Translations under genes and position numbers: made by a program
Shown: positions 24,948 through 34,358 of the stretch, in pieces
Numbering within the stretch: position 1 is the first letter of the stretch
Layout: every line of letters begins with the position of its first letter
Source: Parendozoicomonas sp. Alg238-R29
GTDB taxonomy: Bacteria; Pseudomonadota; Gammaproteobacteria; Pseudomonadales; Endozoicomonadaceae
Reading direction: 5' to 3'
DNA: 64,000 nt
Assembly (NCBI RefSeq): GCF_947331445.1
Contig: NZ_CAMZOG010000007.1
Location: forward strand, 32,848 to 96,847
Notes under the pieces: generated by a model
Databases searched by the model: none
What the model was told of the DNA's origin: nothing
Seen by the model: the letters and a program-made list of their open reading frames with translations, nothing else

Positions 24948-26063
24948 ATGACACACACACTGCGCACGGCACTGGCCAGTGCATCTGTTGCCTTTGCAAT
25001 GATGACCGGGGGCGTTCAGGCCGAAGACACCATCAAAATTGGCTTAGCAGGACCGGTAACCGGCCCTGTTGCCCAATACGGTGACATGCAGTTCATTGGC
25101 GCTAAAGCGGCTATTGAACAAATCAACCTGGCCGGTGGTGTTAACGGTAAAAAACTGGAAGGTGTCGTTTACGATGACGCCTGTGATCCAAAACAGGCCG
25201 TTGCTGTCGCTAACAAAATTGTAAACGACGGCATCCAGTATGTTGTTGGTCATCTCTGCTCTTCCAGCACACAGCCTGCCTCTGACATTTATGAAGATGA
25301 AGGCGTTCTGATGATCACTGCGGCGTCTACCAGCCCTGATATCACCACCCGCGGTTACGAGTTAATATTCCGAACCATTGGTCTGGACAGCATGCAAGGC
25401 CCTACCGCTGCCCGTTATATCCTTGGCTCTCTCAAGCCTAAACGCGTTGCAATTATTCACGATAAACAGCAGTACGGTGAAGGTCTGGCGACATCTGTTC
25501 GTGACGAGCTGACAGCTGCTGGCACTGACGTTGCTCTGTTTGAAGGTGTAACAGCTGGCGATAAAGACTTCTCTGCACTGGTTGCCAAGCTGCAGAAAGA
25601 GAACGTCGATTTCGTTTACTACGGTGGCTACCATCCAGAGCTGGGCCTGATTCTGCGCCAGAGTGCTGAGAAAGGTCTGAAAGCTAAGTTCATGGGCCCT
25701 GAAGGCGTAGGTAACAAAGATATCTCCGCTATTGCCGGTGCCGCCTCTGAAGGACTACTGGTGACTCTGCCAAGAAGCTTCGACCAGGATCCTGCCAACA
25801 AGAAGCTGGTTGAGTACATCACCGGTAAAGGTGAAGACGCGACTGGTCCTTTTGTATTCCCGGCTTATTCCGCAGTTCAGGTTATGGCTGACGCGATCAA
25901 GATGAACGGTGATTCCCCTGAAAAAGTTGCCAAGATTCTGCGTAGCCAGAGCTTCAAAACACCAACTGGTGACTTGGCGTTTGATGAGAAAGGCGACCTG
26001 AAAGACTTCAGCTTTGTTGTCTACGAATGGCACAAGGATGGCACCAAGACGCCACTGAACTAA
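24948..26063 (+). CDS. livK: Branched-chain amino-acid ABC transporter, periplasmic binding protein
   Basis: Type I solute-binding protein of the LivJ/LivK family. The start at 24948 gives a proper signal peptide ([19 protein letters not shown]..., cleavage near VQA-ED); the open frame continues upstream to 24867 but that part is Lys-rich and unlike a leader. The mature protein opens with [20 protein letters not shown] and contains [20 protein letters not shown], the Leu-binding hinge, and [17 protein letters not shown]. It is first in a livK-livHMGF set, but a strong hairpin follows it and an orphan gene separates it from livH. The hairpin would let the binding protein be made in excess of the permease. 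Confidence 0.95.
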   Translation: MTHTLRTALASASVAFAMMTGGVQAEDTIKIGLAGPVTGPVAQYGDMQFIGAKAAIEQINLAGGVNGKKLEGVVYDDACDPKQAVAVANKIVNDGIQYVVGHLCSSSTQPASDIYEDEGVLMITAASTSPDITTRGYELIFRTIGLDSMQGPTAARYILGSLKPKRVAIIHDKQQYGEGLATSVRDELTAAGTDVALFEGVTAGDKDFSALVAKLQKENVDFVYYGGYHPELGLILRQSAEKGLKAKFMGPEGVGNKDISAIAGAASEGLLVTLPRSFDQDPANKKLVEYITGKGEDATGPFVFPAYSAVQVMADAIKMNGDSPEKVAKILRSQSFKTPTGDLAFDEKGDLKDFSFVVYEWHKDGTKTPLN

Positions 26064-26088
26064 TATCCAGAAAATTTCTGGTACTAAG

Positions 26089-26121
26089 GCGGCATCATTC
26101 GAAATGAGTGATGTCGCTTTT
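26089..26121 (+). terminator. Terminator/attenuating hairpin after livK
   Basis: GCGGCATCATTC (26089-26100) pairs with GAGTGATGTCGC (26106-26117) with two G-T wobbles and a 5-base loop, followed by TTTTACTTT. It is a convincing intrinsic terminator 25 bases past livK. Confidence 0.8.
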
Positions 26122-26201
26122 ACTTTACATAATTGTTACTGACACCTCTTGCCGGTGATTGTCCAAAGGGTTCTATGATCTACACCGGATAAAGGGGCAG
26201 T

Positions 26202-27269
26202 ATGCTTACACAACAATCAAGACAGTCAAGATTTGCTCCACCATATGCAAGAGCAAACCAGCCACCGCCAATTGTCAAACGAAGCGGAAAACTTTTTGCC
26301 TATCATGCACCTCAAAAAAGGCGTAATTTCCGTGGTCGTATCGCCAAGCTAATACAGAGCATCGAAAACGCCGAAAACCCTGTCATCTGGAGAAAAAAAC
26401 TATGGAATTTACGATCTCCAAAGGACAATAAGCAGAGATTAGATCACGCCTTCCAGAAAGTGGAGAACATGGAGTGGGAGTCGGCACACAACTCCTATGC
26501 CCCCTCCGCTACCCTTGGCTCTGTTTGCATGCCTGAATCTGGACTCATGGGAGAGGATACCGGCGCATACAGCGGCCCAGCTCTTCCCATCACCAGTGAA
26601 AAACCTTGTATTCAGAAGGTGACCTGTGAGGGTGACAATACCGAGCGGGCTCTAGATTTAGCGATGAGACTGATCAATGCAATAACCAATAAAGACTTTG
26701 AGAACATGGACAGTGCCTTTAAAGACTACCACCCGTTCATGAGCAAGGATGGGTCAGATATACACTTTGAATACCTTGCAAAATACGGGAATAGGGCACT
26801 TTCTGAAACTGTAGCAATACTGGACAATAAGCTATATGAAAAAGACGACATTACATCAGCGATCGAAGGTGACGGCAAACATAGATGTATGACCATCGCA
26901 CTGAACATCCTGCTGGATGCTCTTAGCTATAAAGATGAACAGTTAGCGACTGATGCCAGGCAGCTATTGATTAACATGGAACAAAACGCCAGAACGCTTA
27001 TTGCAATAAAGAGACAAATAAAATCAAACGAGAACGTCCTGTTAAATAACGCCAATAGAACCTCTGTCATTCCCTCTGAAAGTGAAACCGAGAGGCTCAA
27101 AACTGAGGAAAAAACATATATACAAGAGATCCTGAAAGAGTCTGATAAAGCAGAAGCCTTGGAGAGCTGCCTCATAGAAGCAACGGAGACTGACAGCGAA
27201 AATCTCCCTGCTCAGTATCACTTCCTCGAAAGGGTTGCCCAGCTTACGGTAGCCCCAAACCTTGTTTAA
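26202..27269 (+). CDS. Orphan protein inserted between livK and livH, 355 aa
   Basis: No family recognised. A strong Shine-Dalgarno (AAAGGGGCAGT) precedes the ATG. The first 100 residues are basic and rich in Arg, Pro and Gln (SRFAPPYARANQPPPIVKRS), with no signal peptide. The C-terminal two thirds is predicted helical, with an acidic coiled-coil-like stretch near 295-340 (ESETERLKTEEKTYIQEILK). The layout resembles the orphan at 15792: disordered basic leader plus helical body, as in many secreted effectors of symbionts and pathogens. It interrupts an operon that is contiguous in most bacteria. Secretion and function are not shown. Confidence 0.75.
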   Translation: MLTQQSRQSRFAPPYARANQPPPIVKRSGKLFAYHAPQKRRNFRGRIAKLIQSIENAENPVIWRKKLWNLRSPKDNKQRLDHAFQKVENMEWESAHNSYAPSATLGSVCMPESGLMGEDTGAYSGPALPITSEKPCIQKVTCEGDNTERALDLAMRLINAITNKDFENMDSAFKDYHPFMSKDGSDIHFEYLAKYGNRALSETVAILDNKLYEKDDITSAIEGDGKHRCMTIALNILLDALSYKDEQLATDARQLLINMEQNARTLIAIKRQIKSNENVLLNNANRTSVIPSESETERLKTEEKTYIQEILKESDKAEALESCLIEATETDSENLPAQYHFLERVAQLTVAPNLV

Positions 27270-27383
27270 ATCCTCGAGCTACGGATTTTATCAATCTTCC
27301 CTTCTTTCAAAATAATCTTCTGATTTTGAATACAAAATCCGAAGCATCCCCTGTTTTGCTTATCTCCAGTGTGAGAATATAGG

Positions 27384-27418
27384 GTCGCGCAACGCACCAA
27401 AGCAGCGCACTGCGCGAC
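27384..27418 (+). promoter_or_regulatory. GC-rich hairpin in the leader of livH
   Basis: GTCGCGCA (27384-27391) pairs exactly with TGCGCGAC (27411-27418), with an inner CGC/GCG pair. It lies about 50 bases before livH and has no T-tract, so a role in transcript processing or stability is more likely than termination. Confidence 0.4.
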
Positions 27419-27466
27419 AGAGCCACAAGCTCTGCCAACATTATAAAAAAGAATATAGGAGTATGT

Positions 27467-28393
27467 ATGGGGGATTCAGGTCTTTACCTTATACAGCAAA
27501 TTCTGAACGGCCTTACACTGGGCAGTACCTATGCCCTTATCGCCATTGGCTACACAATGGTGTATGGAATTATCGGAATGATTAATTTTGCCCATGGCGA
27601 GGTGTATATGATCGGCAGTTATGTGTCGTTCATCGTACTGGCAGGCCTAGCCATGGTAGGCATAGATAGCGTCACACTGATGATTGTCGCTGCCTTCATT
27701 ATCAGCATGATTATCACCAGTACTTACGGCTACTCGATAGAACGGATTGCCTACCGGCCACTACGTGGCGGTAACCGACTCATTCCTCTCATATCAGCCA
27801 TCGGCATGTCTATTTTCCTGCAAAACTATGTTCGTCTGGCACAGGGGTCACGAGACATCGCTATGCCCAGCCTGATCACTGGCGGCGTAACCTTCGGCCC
27901 GGAAGCTGGCTTCCAGGCTTCTGTGTCTTATATGCAGATGATTATTTTCGCCATTACCTTTATCAGCATGACAGTTCTGACTTTGTTTATTTCCAAGTCC
28001 CGTCTCGGCCGCGCCTGCCGCTCCTGTGCTGAAGATATGGGTATGACTCGTTTGCTGGGCATCAATACCAACACTGTGATTTCCCTGACGTTTGTTATTG
28101 GTGCCGCACTGGCCGCTGTTGCTGGTGTACTGCTAAGCCTCTACTACGGCGTTATCAATCCTTACATTGGCTTCCTCGCTGGATTGAAAGCCTTTACTGC
28201 GGCTGTTCTTGGTGGCATTGGCAGCATTCCTGGTGCTGTTCTTGGAGGTCTGCTGCTTGGTTTAACTGAAGCTATGACTTCCGGCTATTTCAGTTCTGAA
28301 TACAAAGATGTTGTCGCCTTTAGTCTGTTAATTCTGATATTGCTGTTCCGTCCATCAGGCATTCTCGGCAAGCCAGAGGTGGAAAAAGTATGA
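27467..28393 (+). CDS. livH: Branched-chain amino-acid ABC transporter permease LivH, 308 aa
   Basis: Inner-membrane permease of the HAAT family. It begins [38 protein letters not shown], the hallmark of LivH, and ends with the [23 protein letters not shown] [14 protein letters not shown] segment that precedes the last helix. Eight or so membrane segments are visible. AGGAG lies eight bases before the start. It overlaps livM by four bases (ATGA at 28390-28393), so the two are translationally coupled. Confidence 0.96.
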   Translation: MGDSGLYLIQQILNGLTLGSTYALIAIGYTMVYGIIGMINFAHGEVYMIGSYVSFIVLAGLAMVGIDSVTLMIVAAFIISMIITSTYGYSIERIAYRPLRGGNRLIPLISAIGMSIFLQNYVRLAQGSRDIAMPSLITGGVTFGPEAGFQASVSYMQMIIFAITFISMTVLTLFISKSRLGRACRSCAEDMGMTRLLGINTNTVISLTFVIGAALAAVAGVLLSLYYGVINPYIGFLAGLKAFTAAVLGGIGSIPGAVLGGLLLGLTEAMTSGYFSSEYKDVVAFSLLILILLFRPSGILGKPEVEKV

Positions 28394-29721
28394 ACACCAC
28401 AAGTATAAAAAACGCATTAATAACCTCTGTCGTTTTCCTGATACTCGCCAGTTTTATGATGGGCGTACAACTGGTACCTGAAGGTACAAGCATTAGCCTG
28501 TCACTTGCCGATCCTGTTCGCCTGGAAGCCCTTGGTGTAGCACTGGCGCTCCTGTTTGTCTTTCAACTCTTCAGGGAACCCATCAGCAACGGCTGGCAAG
28601 CAGTTAAAAACAAACTCCCCCTACCAGAGCACGGCATTGCCGAAACTCTGCAAACGAAAGGCGAGCAGCACCCTCGTTTGAAGCAACTGGCCCTCGCCTT
28701 CTTGCTGGCGGCTTTAATTATCTGGCCATTTTTTGGCTCGCGGGGCAATGTTGACCTGGCAACCCTCGCTCTCATCTATGTGATGCTTGGGCTTGGTCTT
28801 AACATCGTTGTTGGTCTCGCAGGCCTTCTCGATCTTGGTTATGTTGGCTTCTATGCCGTGGGCGCTTATAGCTACGCCTTGCTGAACCAGTATTTTGGTC
28901 TGGATTTTTGGAGTTGCCTGCTGCTTGGCGGTTTCATCGCTGCATTTTTCGGTTTCATCCTTGGCTTCCCTGTACTCAGGTTGCGAGGCGATTACCTTGC
29001 AATTGTTACGTTAGGGTTTGGTGAAATCATCCGCATCCTGCTGAACAACTGGACGGCCATTACCGGTGGCCCCAACGGTATCAGCCAGATTCCGAAACCA
29101 ACCTTGTTTGGGCTGGAATTCTCACGCCGAGCGAAAGAAGAGGGCAACATTCCCTTCCACGAATTCTTTGGTATCGACTATTCCAGTGGTTACAAGGTTA
29201 TCTTCCTTTATCTGTTGGCTCTTCTGCTGGTTATTGCCACGCTCTGGGTTATCAATCGCTTGCTGCGTATGCCTATTGGCCGTGCCTGGGAAGCGCTTCG
29301 GGAAGATGATATTGCCTGCCAGTCGCTGGGCATGAACAAAACCATAATAAAACTCTCAGCCTTTACCATTGGCGCAGCTTTTGCCGGCTTTGCCGGAACT
29401 TTCTTCGCTGCACGTCAGGGTTTTATCAGCCCGGAATCGTTCACCTTTATTGAGTCTGCCATCATTCTTGCCATTGTCGTACTCGGCGGAATGGGTTCTC
29501 AGATGGGTGTAGTTCTGGCTGCGATCATTATGACGATACTGCCAGAACTCGCTCGAGAGTTTAATGAATACCGCATGCTGATGTTTGGCTTACTGATGGT
29601 ATTTATGATGATCTGGCGACCTGCCGGCCTTATGCCCATGAAGCGTCCTCACATTGCCCTGAAAGAGAGCAAAGAGGAGAACTCTTCTTCCATTTCACAA
29701 CAGCCTGCACATGCAGCCTGA
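28390..29721 (+). CDS. livM: Branched-chain amino-acid ABC transporter permease LivM, 443 aa
   Basis: Second permease of the transporter. An N-terminal extension of about 120 residues with two membrane segments is typical of the long LivM form. The conserved core starts [32 protein letters not shown] and contains [20 protein letters not shown] and [17 protein letters not shown], the EAA-like loop. The C-terminal [20 protein letters not shown] closes the family pattern. The downstream gap of 42 bases leads to livG. Confidence 0.96.
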   Translation: MNTTSIKNALITSVVFLILASFMMGVQLVPEGTSISLSLADPVRLEALGVALALLFVFQLFREPISNGWQAVKNKLPLPEHGIAETLQTKGEQHPRLKQLALAFLLAALIIWPFFGSRGNVDLATLALIYVMLGLGLNIVVGLAGLLDLGYVGFYAVGAYSYALLNQYFGLDFWSCLLLGGFIAAFFGFILGFPVLRLRGDYLAIVTLGFGEIIRILLNNWTAITGGPNGISQIPKPTLFGLEFSRRAKEEGNIPFHEFFGIDYSSGYKVIFLYLLALLLVIATLWVINRLLRMPIGRAWEALREDDIACQSLGMNKTIIKLSAFTIGAAFAGFAGTFFAARQGFISPESFTFIESAIILAIVVLGGMGSQMGVVLAAIIMTILPELAREFNEYRMLMFGLLMVFMMIWRPAGLMPMKRPHIALKESKEENSSSISQQPAHAA

Positions 29722-29763
29722 TGTCCCTCGCGGACTGATATAAGAATTGGTGAGCATAAAGAT

Positions 29764-30549
29764 ATGAGCAGTCAAGAAAACAACCAACAGACCTTACTGG
29801 AAGTAGAAGACCTGACCATGCGCTTTGGCGGTCTGGTTGCAGTGAACAAGGTCAAACTGAATGTAAAGAGCGGGCAGATTGTTTCTATTATCGGCCCTAA
29901 CGGTGCAGGTAAAACCACTGTATTCAACTGCCTGACAGGGTTCTATAAACCATCAGATGGCCGTATCAGTTACCGGGGTGAAAACATTACCGGTAGCAAG
30001 AACCATGAAATTTCCCGTAAAGGCATTGTGCGTACATTCCAGCATGTCCGCCTGTTCAAGAGTATGACAGTGCTGGAGAACTTGCTGGTTGCCCAGCACC
30101 GCCACTTGAACACTAACCTCCTTTCCGGATTGTTCAAAACCCCTGCATACCGCCGTAGTGAACAGGCAGCGTTTGATCGCGCGTCTTTCTGGCTGGATAA
30201 AGTGAATCTGAAGAGCATGGCCAACAGGGATGCTGGCAATTTGTCCTATGGTCAGCAACGCCGCCTGGAAATTGCCCGTTGCATGGTGACGCAACCCGAC
30301 ATGTTGATGCTTGATGAGCCAGCGGCCGGTTTAAACCCACGAGAAACCAAAGAACTTGATGAATTGATCTGTGAATTACGTGATCATCACAATGTATCTG
30401 TCATGTTGATTGAACACGATATGAAACTGGTGATGGAAATTTCCGATCATATTTACGTTATCAATCAGGGCACCCCTCTGGCTGACGGTCTGCCGGATCA
30501 AATCAAGAACAACCCCGATGTTATCAAAGCCTATCTGGGAGAAGCGTAA
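29764..30549 (+). CDS. livG: Branched-chain amino-acid ABC transporter ATP-binding protein LivG, 261 aa
   Basis: ATPase subunit. Walker A is GPNGAGKTT (near 43-51), the family-specific RTFQHVRLFKSMTVLENLLVAQH follows, the signature motif is LSYGQQRRLEIAR, Walker B is MLMLDEPAAGLNP, and the switch His is in LIEHDMKLVMEI. Its stop overlaps the livF start (TAATG at 30547-30551). Confidence 0.97.
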   Translation: MSSQENNQQTLLEVEDLTMRFGGLVAVNKVKLNVKSGQIVSIIGPNGAGKTTVFNCLTGFYKPSDGRISYRGENITGSKNHEISRKGIVRTFQHVRLFKSMTVLENLLVAQHRHLNTNLLSGLFKTPAYRRSEQAAFDRASFWLDKVNLKSMANRDAGNLSYGQQRRLEIARCMVTQPDMLMLDEPAAGLNPRETKELDELICELRDHHNVSVMLIEHDMKLVMEISDHIYVINQGTPLADGLPDQIKNNPDVIKAYLGEA

Positions 30550-31250
30550 TGCTGTCAATTAAAAACGTTTCTGCCCATTACGGAAAAATACAGGCTCTCG
30601 AGAACATTTCACTGGATGTGAACAAGGGTGAAATTGTTACCCTGATTGGAGCGAACGGTGCAGGGAAAAGCACCTTACTGATGACTCTTTGTGGTGACCC
30701 TCACCCCAGCTCTGGTCAGATAATATTCGAAGGCAATGACATCAGCAGATTGGAAACCCCGGAAATTATGCGATCCGGTATCGCCATAGTTCCGGAGGGT
30801 CGTCGTGTGTTTTCACGGCTGACTGTAGAAGAAAATCTGGATATGGGCGGTTTCTTTGAACCCAAAGAGCGCAAAGAGGAAATGCTGGAGCATGTTCTGC
30901 AACTTTTCCCTCGTTTGAAAGAGCGCTTTGATCAGCGTAGCGGTACCATGTCTGGTGGTGAACAACAGATGCTGGCTATTGGTCGTGCCATGATGAGTCG
31001 CCCGAAACTGCTTCTGCTTGATGAACCATCTCTTGGACTGGCACCTATTATTATCCAGCAGATTTTCGACATTATCGAAATGCTTCGCGAAGAAGGTATG
31101 ACTATTTTTCTGGTTGAGCAGAACGCTAACCAAGCTTTGAAATTAGCCGACCGCGGTTATGTATTGGAAAATGGCCGAATTGTTATGGCAGACAGTGGGC
31201 AAAACCTGCTGGTGAATGACGACGTTCGAAAAGCTTACCTGGGAGCCTGA
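30549..31250 (+). CDS. livF: Branched-chain amino-acid ABC transporter ATP-binding protein LivF, 233 aa
   Basis: Second ATPase subunit. Walker A GANGAGKST, the LivF-typical GIAIVPEGRRVFSRLTVEENLDMG, signature MSGGEQQMLAIGRAMM, Walker B LLLLDEPSLGLAP and LVEQNANQALKLADRGYVLE are all present in order. Length is standard. Last gene of the liv operon; a hairpin follows directly. Confidence 0.97.
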   Translation: MLSIKNVSAHYGKIQALENISLDVNKGEIVTLIGANGAGKSTLLMTLCGDPHPSSGQIIFEGNDISRLETPEIMRSGIAIVPEGRRVFSRLTVEENLDMGGFFEPKERKEEMLEHVLQLFPRLKERFDQRSGTMSGGEQQMLAIGRAMMSRPKLLLLDEPSLGLAPIIIQQIFDIIEMLREEGMTIFLVEQNANQALKLADRGYVLENGRIVMADSGQNLLVNDDVRKAYLGA

Positions 31251-31256
31251 TAACCT

Positions 31257-31288
31257 CTGGAGCCCCTGATGAGAATCAGTGGTTCCAG
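31257..31288 (+). terminator. Hairpin after livF
   Basis: CTGGAGCC-CTGAT and ATCAG-GGTTCCAG arms (31257-31270 and 31275-31288) pair with one wobble and a one-base mismatch around GAGA. It starts six bases past the livF stop. No T-tract follows directly, so it may act as a 3'-end stabiliser. Confidence 0.5.
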
Positions 31289-31525
31289 ACAACGTCTCAA
31301 TTATTGACTTTTTTCTTAATTAGTCGGCTTTTTATTGCAAAAAGTGATAGTTAGTTGACTAATCCCTGCCTTCCCGCCTACGAACCGGCAGCTTTGCCAT
31401 CAGTCGCTTCAAGGAAAAAGGCTTTTTTACAGCTTTTACCTATTTTTTACCCCAATATCGGTAGCATGAGGCTGGCTTCTATACTGAAAGGAACGTGAGT
31501 AGTTTGCTGTACACGGAGCCGTACT

Positions 31526-31630
31526 ATGAATAACCCTAATGATCGGTTAACCAGACCGGAACTGGCCTTACTGTTCACATCCATCGCGGTAATGGCTTTG
31601 TCATTTGCTGCACTGATTCACGGTGTGTAA
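31526..31630 (+). CDS. Small single-helix membrane protein, 34 aa
   Basis: ATG at 31526 is preceded by CACGGAGCCGTACT (GGAG about eight bases upstream). The 34 codons begin MNNPNDRLTRPELALLFTSI and continue AVMALSFAALIHGV to a TAA stop: a polar N-terminus followed by one membrane helix. A -10-like TATACT lies at 31480-31485. The gene ends 20 bases before the stop of the GspE-like gene on the other strand. No family recognised; translation is inferred from the ribosome binding site and composition. Confidence 0.5.
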   Translation: MNNPNDRLTRPELALLFTSIAVMALSFAALIHGV

Positions 31631-31650
31631 ATCAGAAGACAGTGACGTAC

Positions 31651-33540
31651 TCAATTAAGAGTCGTCACTGGCGTTACTCGCAGAACTTCATCAATGGTTG
31701 TTAATCCCTGCGCAACCTTTTGGGCTCCGCTTAAACGCAGAGAATGCATACCGTTTCGAATGGCCGCCGCACGCATTTTATCTACATCAGTACGCTCCCC
31801 TAACTGCTCTCTCACCGCGCCTTCCAGGGGCATAATTTCATAAACACCTGCACGACCACGGTAACCTGTATTCCGACAGCTCAAACAGCCAACAGGTTTC
31901 ATACCCATTGCAGGTGGTTCTGCAACCCAGGGTTTAGTGAGTTCTTTCCATCCCTGTTCATCCATTTTTACTGGTTGCTTACAGTCAGGGCATAATGTTC
32001 TCACCAAGCGCTGAGCCATAACACCTAACACTGTTGCCCGAATCAAATAATCAGGAACGCCTAATTCCAGTAATCGGGTAATAGCGGAAGGGGCATCGTT
32101 GGTGTGCAAGGTTGAAAGAACCAAGTGACCAGTCAGTGCGGCTTGAATCGCCATTTCTGCCGTTTCAAGATCACGGATCTCACCAACCATAATAATGTCC
32201 GGGTCTTGTCGTAACAGGGCACGAACACCACTGGCAAAGGTCAGATCGATGTTGTGATGAACCTGCATCTGATTAAACGCTGGCTCAACCATTTCAATCG
32301 GATCTTCGATAGTGCAGACATTTACTTTGGAGGTTGCCAGTTCTTTCAGGGTGGAATAAAGCGTGGTCGTTTTTCCCGATCCCGTTGGCCCGGTCACCAA
32401 AACAATACCATTAGGCCTGCCCACCATCTGGTGCCAGCGTTTGTCGTCTTCTTTCGAAAAGCCGAGATCCCGAAAACCTTTCAACAAAACATCTGGGTCG
32501 AAGATACGCATAACCATCTTCTCACCGAAAGCAGTGGGTAGCGTGGAAAGACGAAGTTCCACTTCATTGCCTTCCGTAGAACGTGTTTTTAACCGGCCAT
32601 CCTGAGGCTTGCGTTTTTCCGCCACATTCATGCGGCCGAGTATTTTCAAGCGGCTGTTAACAGCCGCCAGAACCTGAGCCGGCATATCATAAACAGTATG
32701 GAGGACACCATCTATACGAAAACGGATATGGCCTTTGTCACGCCGGGGTTCAACGTGAATATCACTGGCTCGCTGATCAAAGGCGTATTGCAGTAACCAA
32801 TCCACAATATTAATGATGTGCTGGTCATTGGCATCAGGAGTCTGGGCATCACCAAGCTGTAGCAGCTGCTCCAGGTTGCCGGTATTGATGGCATTAATAC
32901 CACCTTCACGGCTGGCACCAGATATGGATTTGGCCAACTTATAAAACTCACCAGTGTAACGGCGAATTTCAGCGGGATTACTAACGACCCTCTTTATTTC
33001 TCGGCGGTTGATATGTTTGAGGTTATCTTCCCAGCCCTTGTGCCATGGCTGGGCGCTGGCCACGAGAATTTCATTCTCATTCACTTCTACAGCCAAAATC
33101 TGATGCCGCTCAGCATAAGCCAGAGACATGAGTGGAGTCACTGATGCCGCATCAATTTTTAGAGGGTCAATATGGTAATAAGGCTGGCTGGCACTATCTG
33201 CCAACCAGCGGGTGAGTGTATCCAAGTCCAGAATTTGGCCGACGTTCTTCTGGTTGGCCAACTCCAGTTCGGCCAGATATTCCAGAGGGTGGAGTTTGGC
33301 CTGACTGGCATTACGTCTGCGGGAAAGAATATCCTGGCTTTGATGACTACTAAGCCAACCATCCTGCATCAGGCCCTGAACTATCTGGGATAAATCAAGC
33401 AAATGGCTGCCAGACTCATGACTGCTGACTTTTGAGCCTCCGGCCACTTTATGGCTGGATTGCCTGCCCTGACCTGAATTTTTATGATTTTGTCTTTTTT
33501 CCACAGCCTGATTCCAATGGATACGGCGGATATTATTCAC
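31651..33540 (-). CDS. GspE/PilB-type secretion ATPase, 629 aa
   Basis: Hexameric traffic ATPase of the type II secretion/type IV pilus superfamily. The MshE-like N-domain spans about 45-200, the region HIINIVDWLLQYAFDQRASDIHVEP is near 241-265, Walker A is GPTGSGKT (384-391), the Asp box ICTIEDPIE-like segment is near 409-415, Walker B is DIIMVGEIRD near 448-457, and the His box is LVLSTLHTND near 473-482. A tetracysteine zinc motif, CPDC (517-520) and CLSC (552-555), is typical of GspE/PilB. No other secretion or pilus genes are adjacent; the CYTH gene lies upstream. The first 40 residues are basic and low-complexity. Whether it serves secretion, pili or MSHA cannot be told here. Confidence 0.9.
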   Translation of the reverse strand: MNNIRRIHWNQAVEKRQNHKNSGQGRQSSHKVAGGSKVSSHESGSHLLDLSQIVQGLMQDGWLSSHQSQDILSRRRNASQAKLHPLEYLAELELANQKNVGQILDLDTLTRWLADSASQPYYHIDPLKIDAASVTPLMSLAYAERHQILAVEVNENEILVASAQPWHKGWEDNLKHINRREIKRVVSNPAEIRRYTGEFYKLAKSISGASREGGINAINTGNLEQLLQLGDAQTPDANDQHIINIVDWLLQYAFDQRASDIHVEPRRDKGHIRFRIDGVLHTVYDMPAQVLAAVNSRLKILGRMNVAEKRKPQDGRLKTRSTEGNEVELRLSTLPTAFGEKMVMRIFDPDVLLKGFRDLGFSKEDDKRWHQMVGRPNGIVLVTGPTGSGKTTTLYSTLKELATSKVNVCTIEDPIEMVEPAFNQMQVHHNIDLTFASGVRALLRQDPDIIMVGEIRDLETAEMAIQAALTGHLVLSTLHTNDAPSAITRLLELGVPDYLIRATVLGVMAQRLVRTLCPDCKQPVKMDEQGWKELTKPWVAEPPAMGMKPVGCLSCRNTGYRGRAGVYEIMPLEGAVREQLGERTDVDKMRAAAIRNGMHSLRLSGAQKVAQGLTTIDEVLRVTPVTTLN

Positions 33541-33581
33541 TGTTGGCGCTTTTTCTTGCGCCTTCTAGTCATTGTAGGAGC

Positions 33582-34190
33582 CTACCTTTCACCACCTGCC
33601 TCGGCAAGCCGATATCCTCGCTCAGCCTTGCTGATATTTTCTGGTTTAAGCTTCACCAGCTTCCCAAGCTCATCCGCCAAGGATTGGAGGGCCGATTCAT
33701 CGCCCCCCTTCAGCTCAAGCTCTAGCTCAGAGATAGGCTGAGATTTGCCTCTGGCCTTAACTTCGCCACAATCCAGGGCCAGTTCAATAAGAGCGCTCTG
33801 CCACTGAAAATCAATCACTTTTCGCTCAAAGTCCGTAGTAAAAACTGGCTCCAGGCTAGCTATATCAATACCCTGAAGGGCCTCAGGCCAAACCTTGGCT
33901 AAACGTTCTCCATCCAGTTCATTGCCTTCTAACTGCCACTCCCATTCTCCACGTCGGCTTATTCCATTCACGCTTACGCCCTTGGTTTTCAGGGTCTGAA
34001 TATACACCCCGTTTTTCTCCCGGATACGCAGAGCTACCCGGTGCTGGTTCAATCGCTCGTCAGGAGTATCAAAATAAGTATTCTTAAGATGGAGAGTGAC
34101 AACAGGCTGATCCACCAGACAAGCGGCTTTCAGCACTTTTTGATGATCACAAGCTGCCAGGCTCAATTTCAGCTCAACTTCATGGCCCAT
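33582..34190 (-). CDS. CYTH-domain (inorganic triphosphatase/YgiF N-domain-like) protein
   Basis: It opens MGHEVELKLSLAAC, the ExExK motif that gives the CYTH fold its metal and phosphate site, followed by LKNTYFDTPDERLNQHRVALRIREKNG and QTLKTKG. Basic and acidic strands typical of the eight-stranded tunnel continue to ELELELKGGDESALQSLADEL. Triphosphate hydrolysis is the usual activity, but substrate is unknown. Only the CYTH domain is present; the CHAD domain of full-length YgiF-like proteins is absent. The ATG at 34190 is used; a TTG two codons upstream (34196) is closer to AAGAG and remains possible. Divergent from the DUF47 gene. Confidence 0.85.
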   Translation of the reverse strand: MGHEVELKLSLAACDHQKVLKAACLVDQPVVTLHLKNTYFDTPDERLNQHRVALRIREKNGVYIQTLKTKGVSVNGISRRGEWEWQLEGNELDGERLAKVWPEALQGIDIASLEPVFTTDFERKVIDFQWQSALIELALDCGEVKARGKSQPISELELELKGGDESALQSLADELGKLVKLKPENISKAERGYRLAEAGGER

Positions 34191-34358
34191 AAACAAATAA
34201 CTCTTAAAATTTAAAAATAACTACGCCACAGAATGTAGTGATTTATCAAGGAATTATCAGATCAATAACCACCAATCACATCCTTTTACACAATTTTTCG
34301 GCTCGCTGGGAAAACGCTTTCTATAATCTCGGTTCGATAACAACCACAGCTTTTGCCG

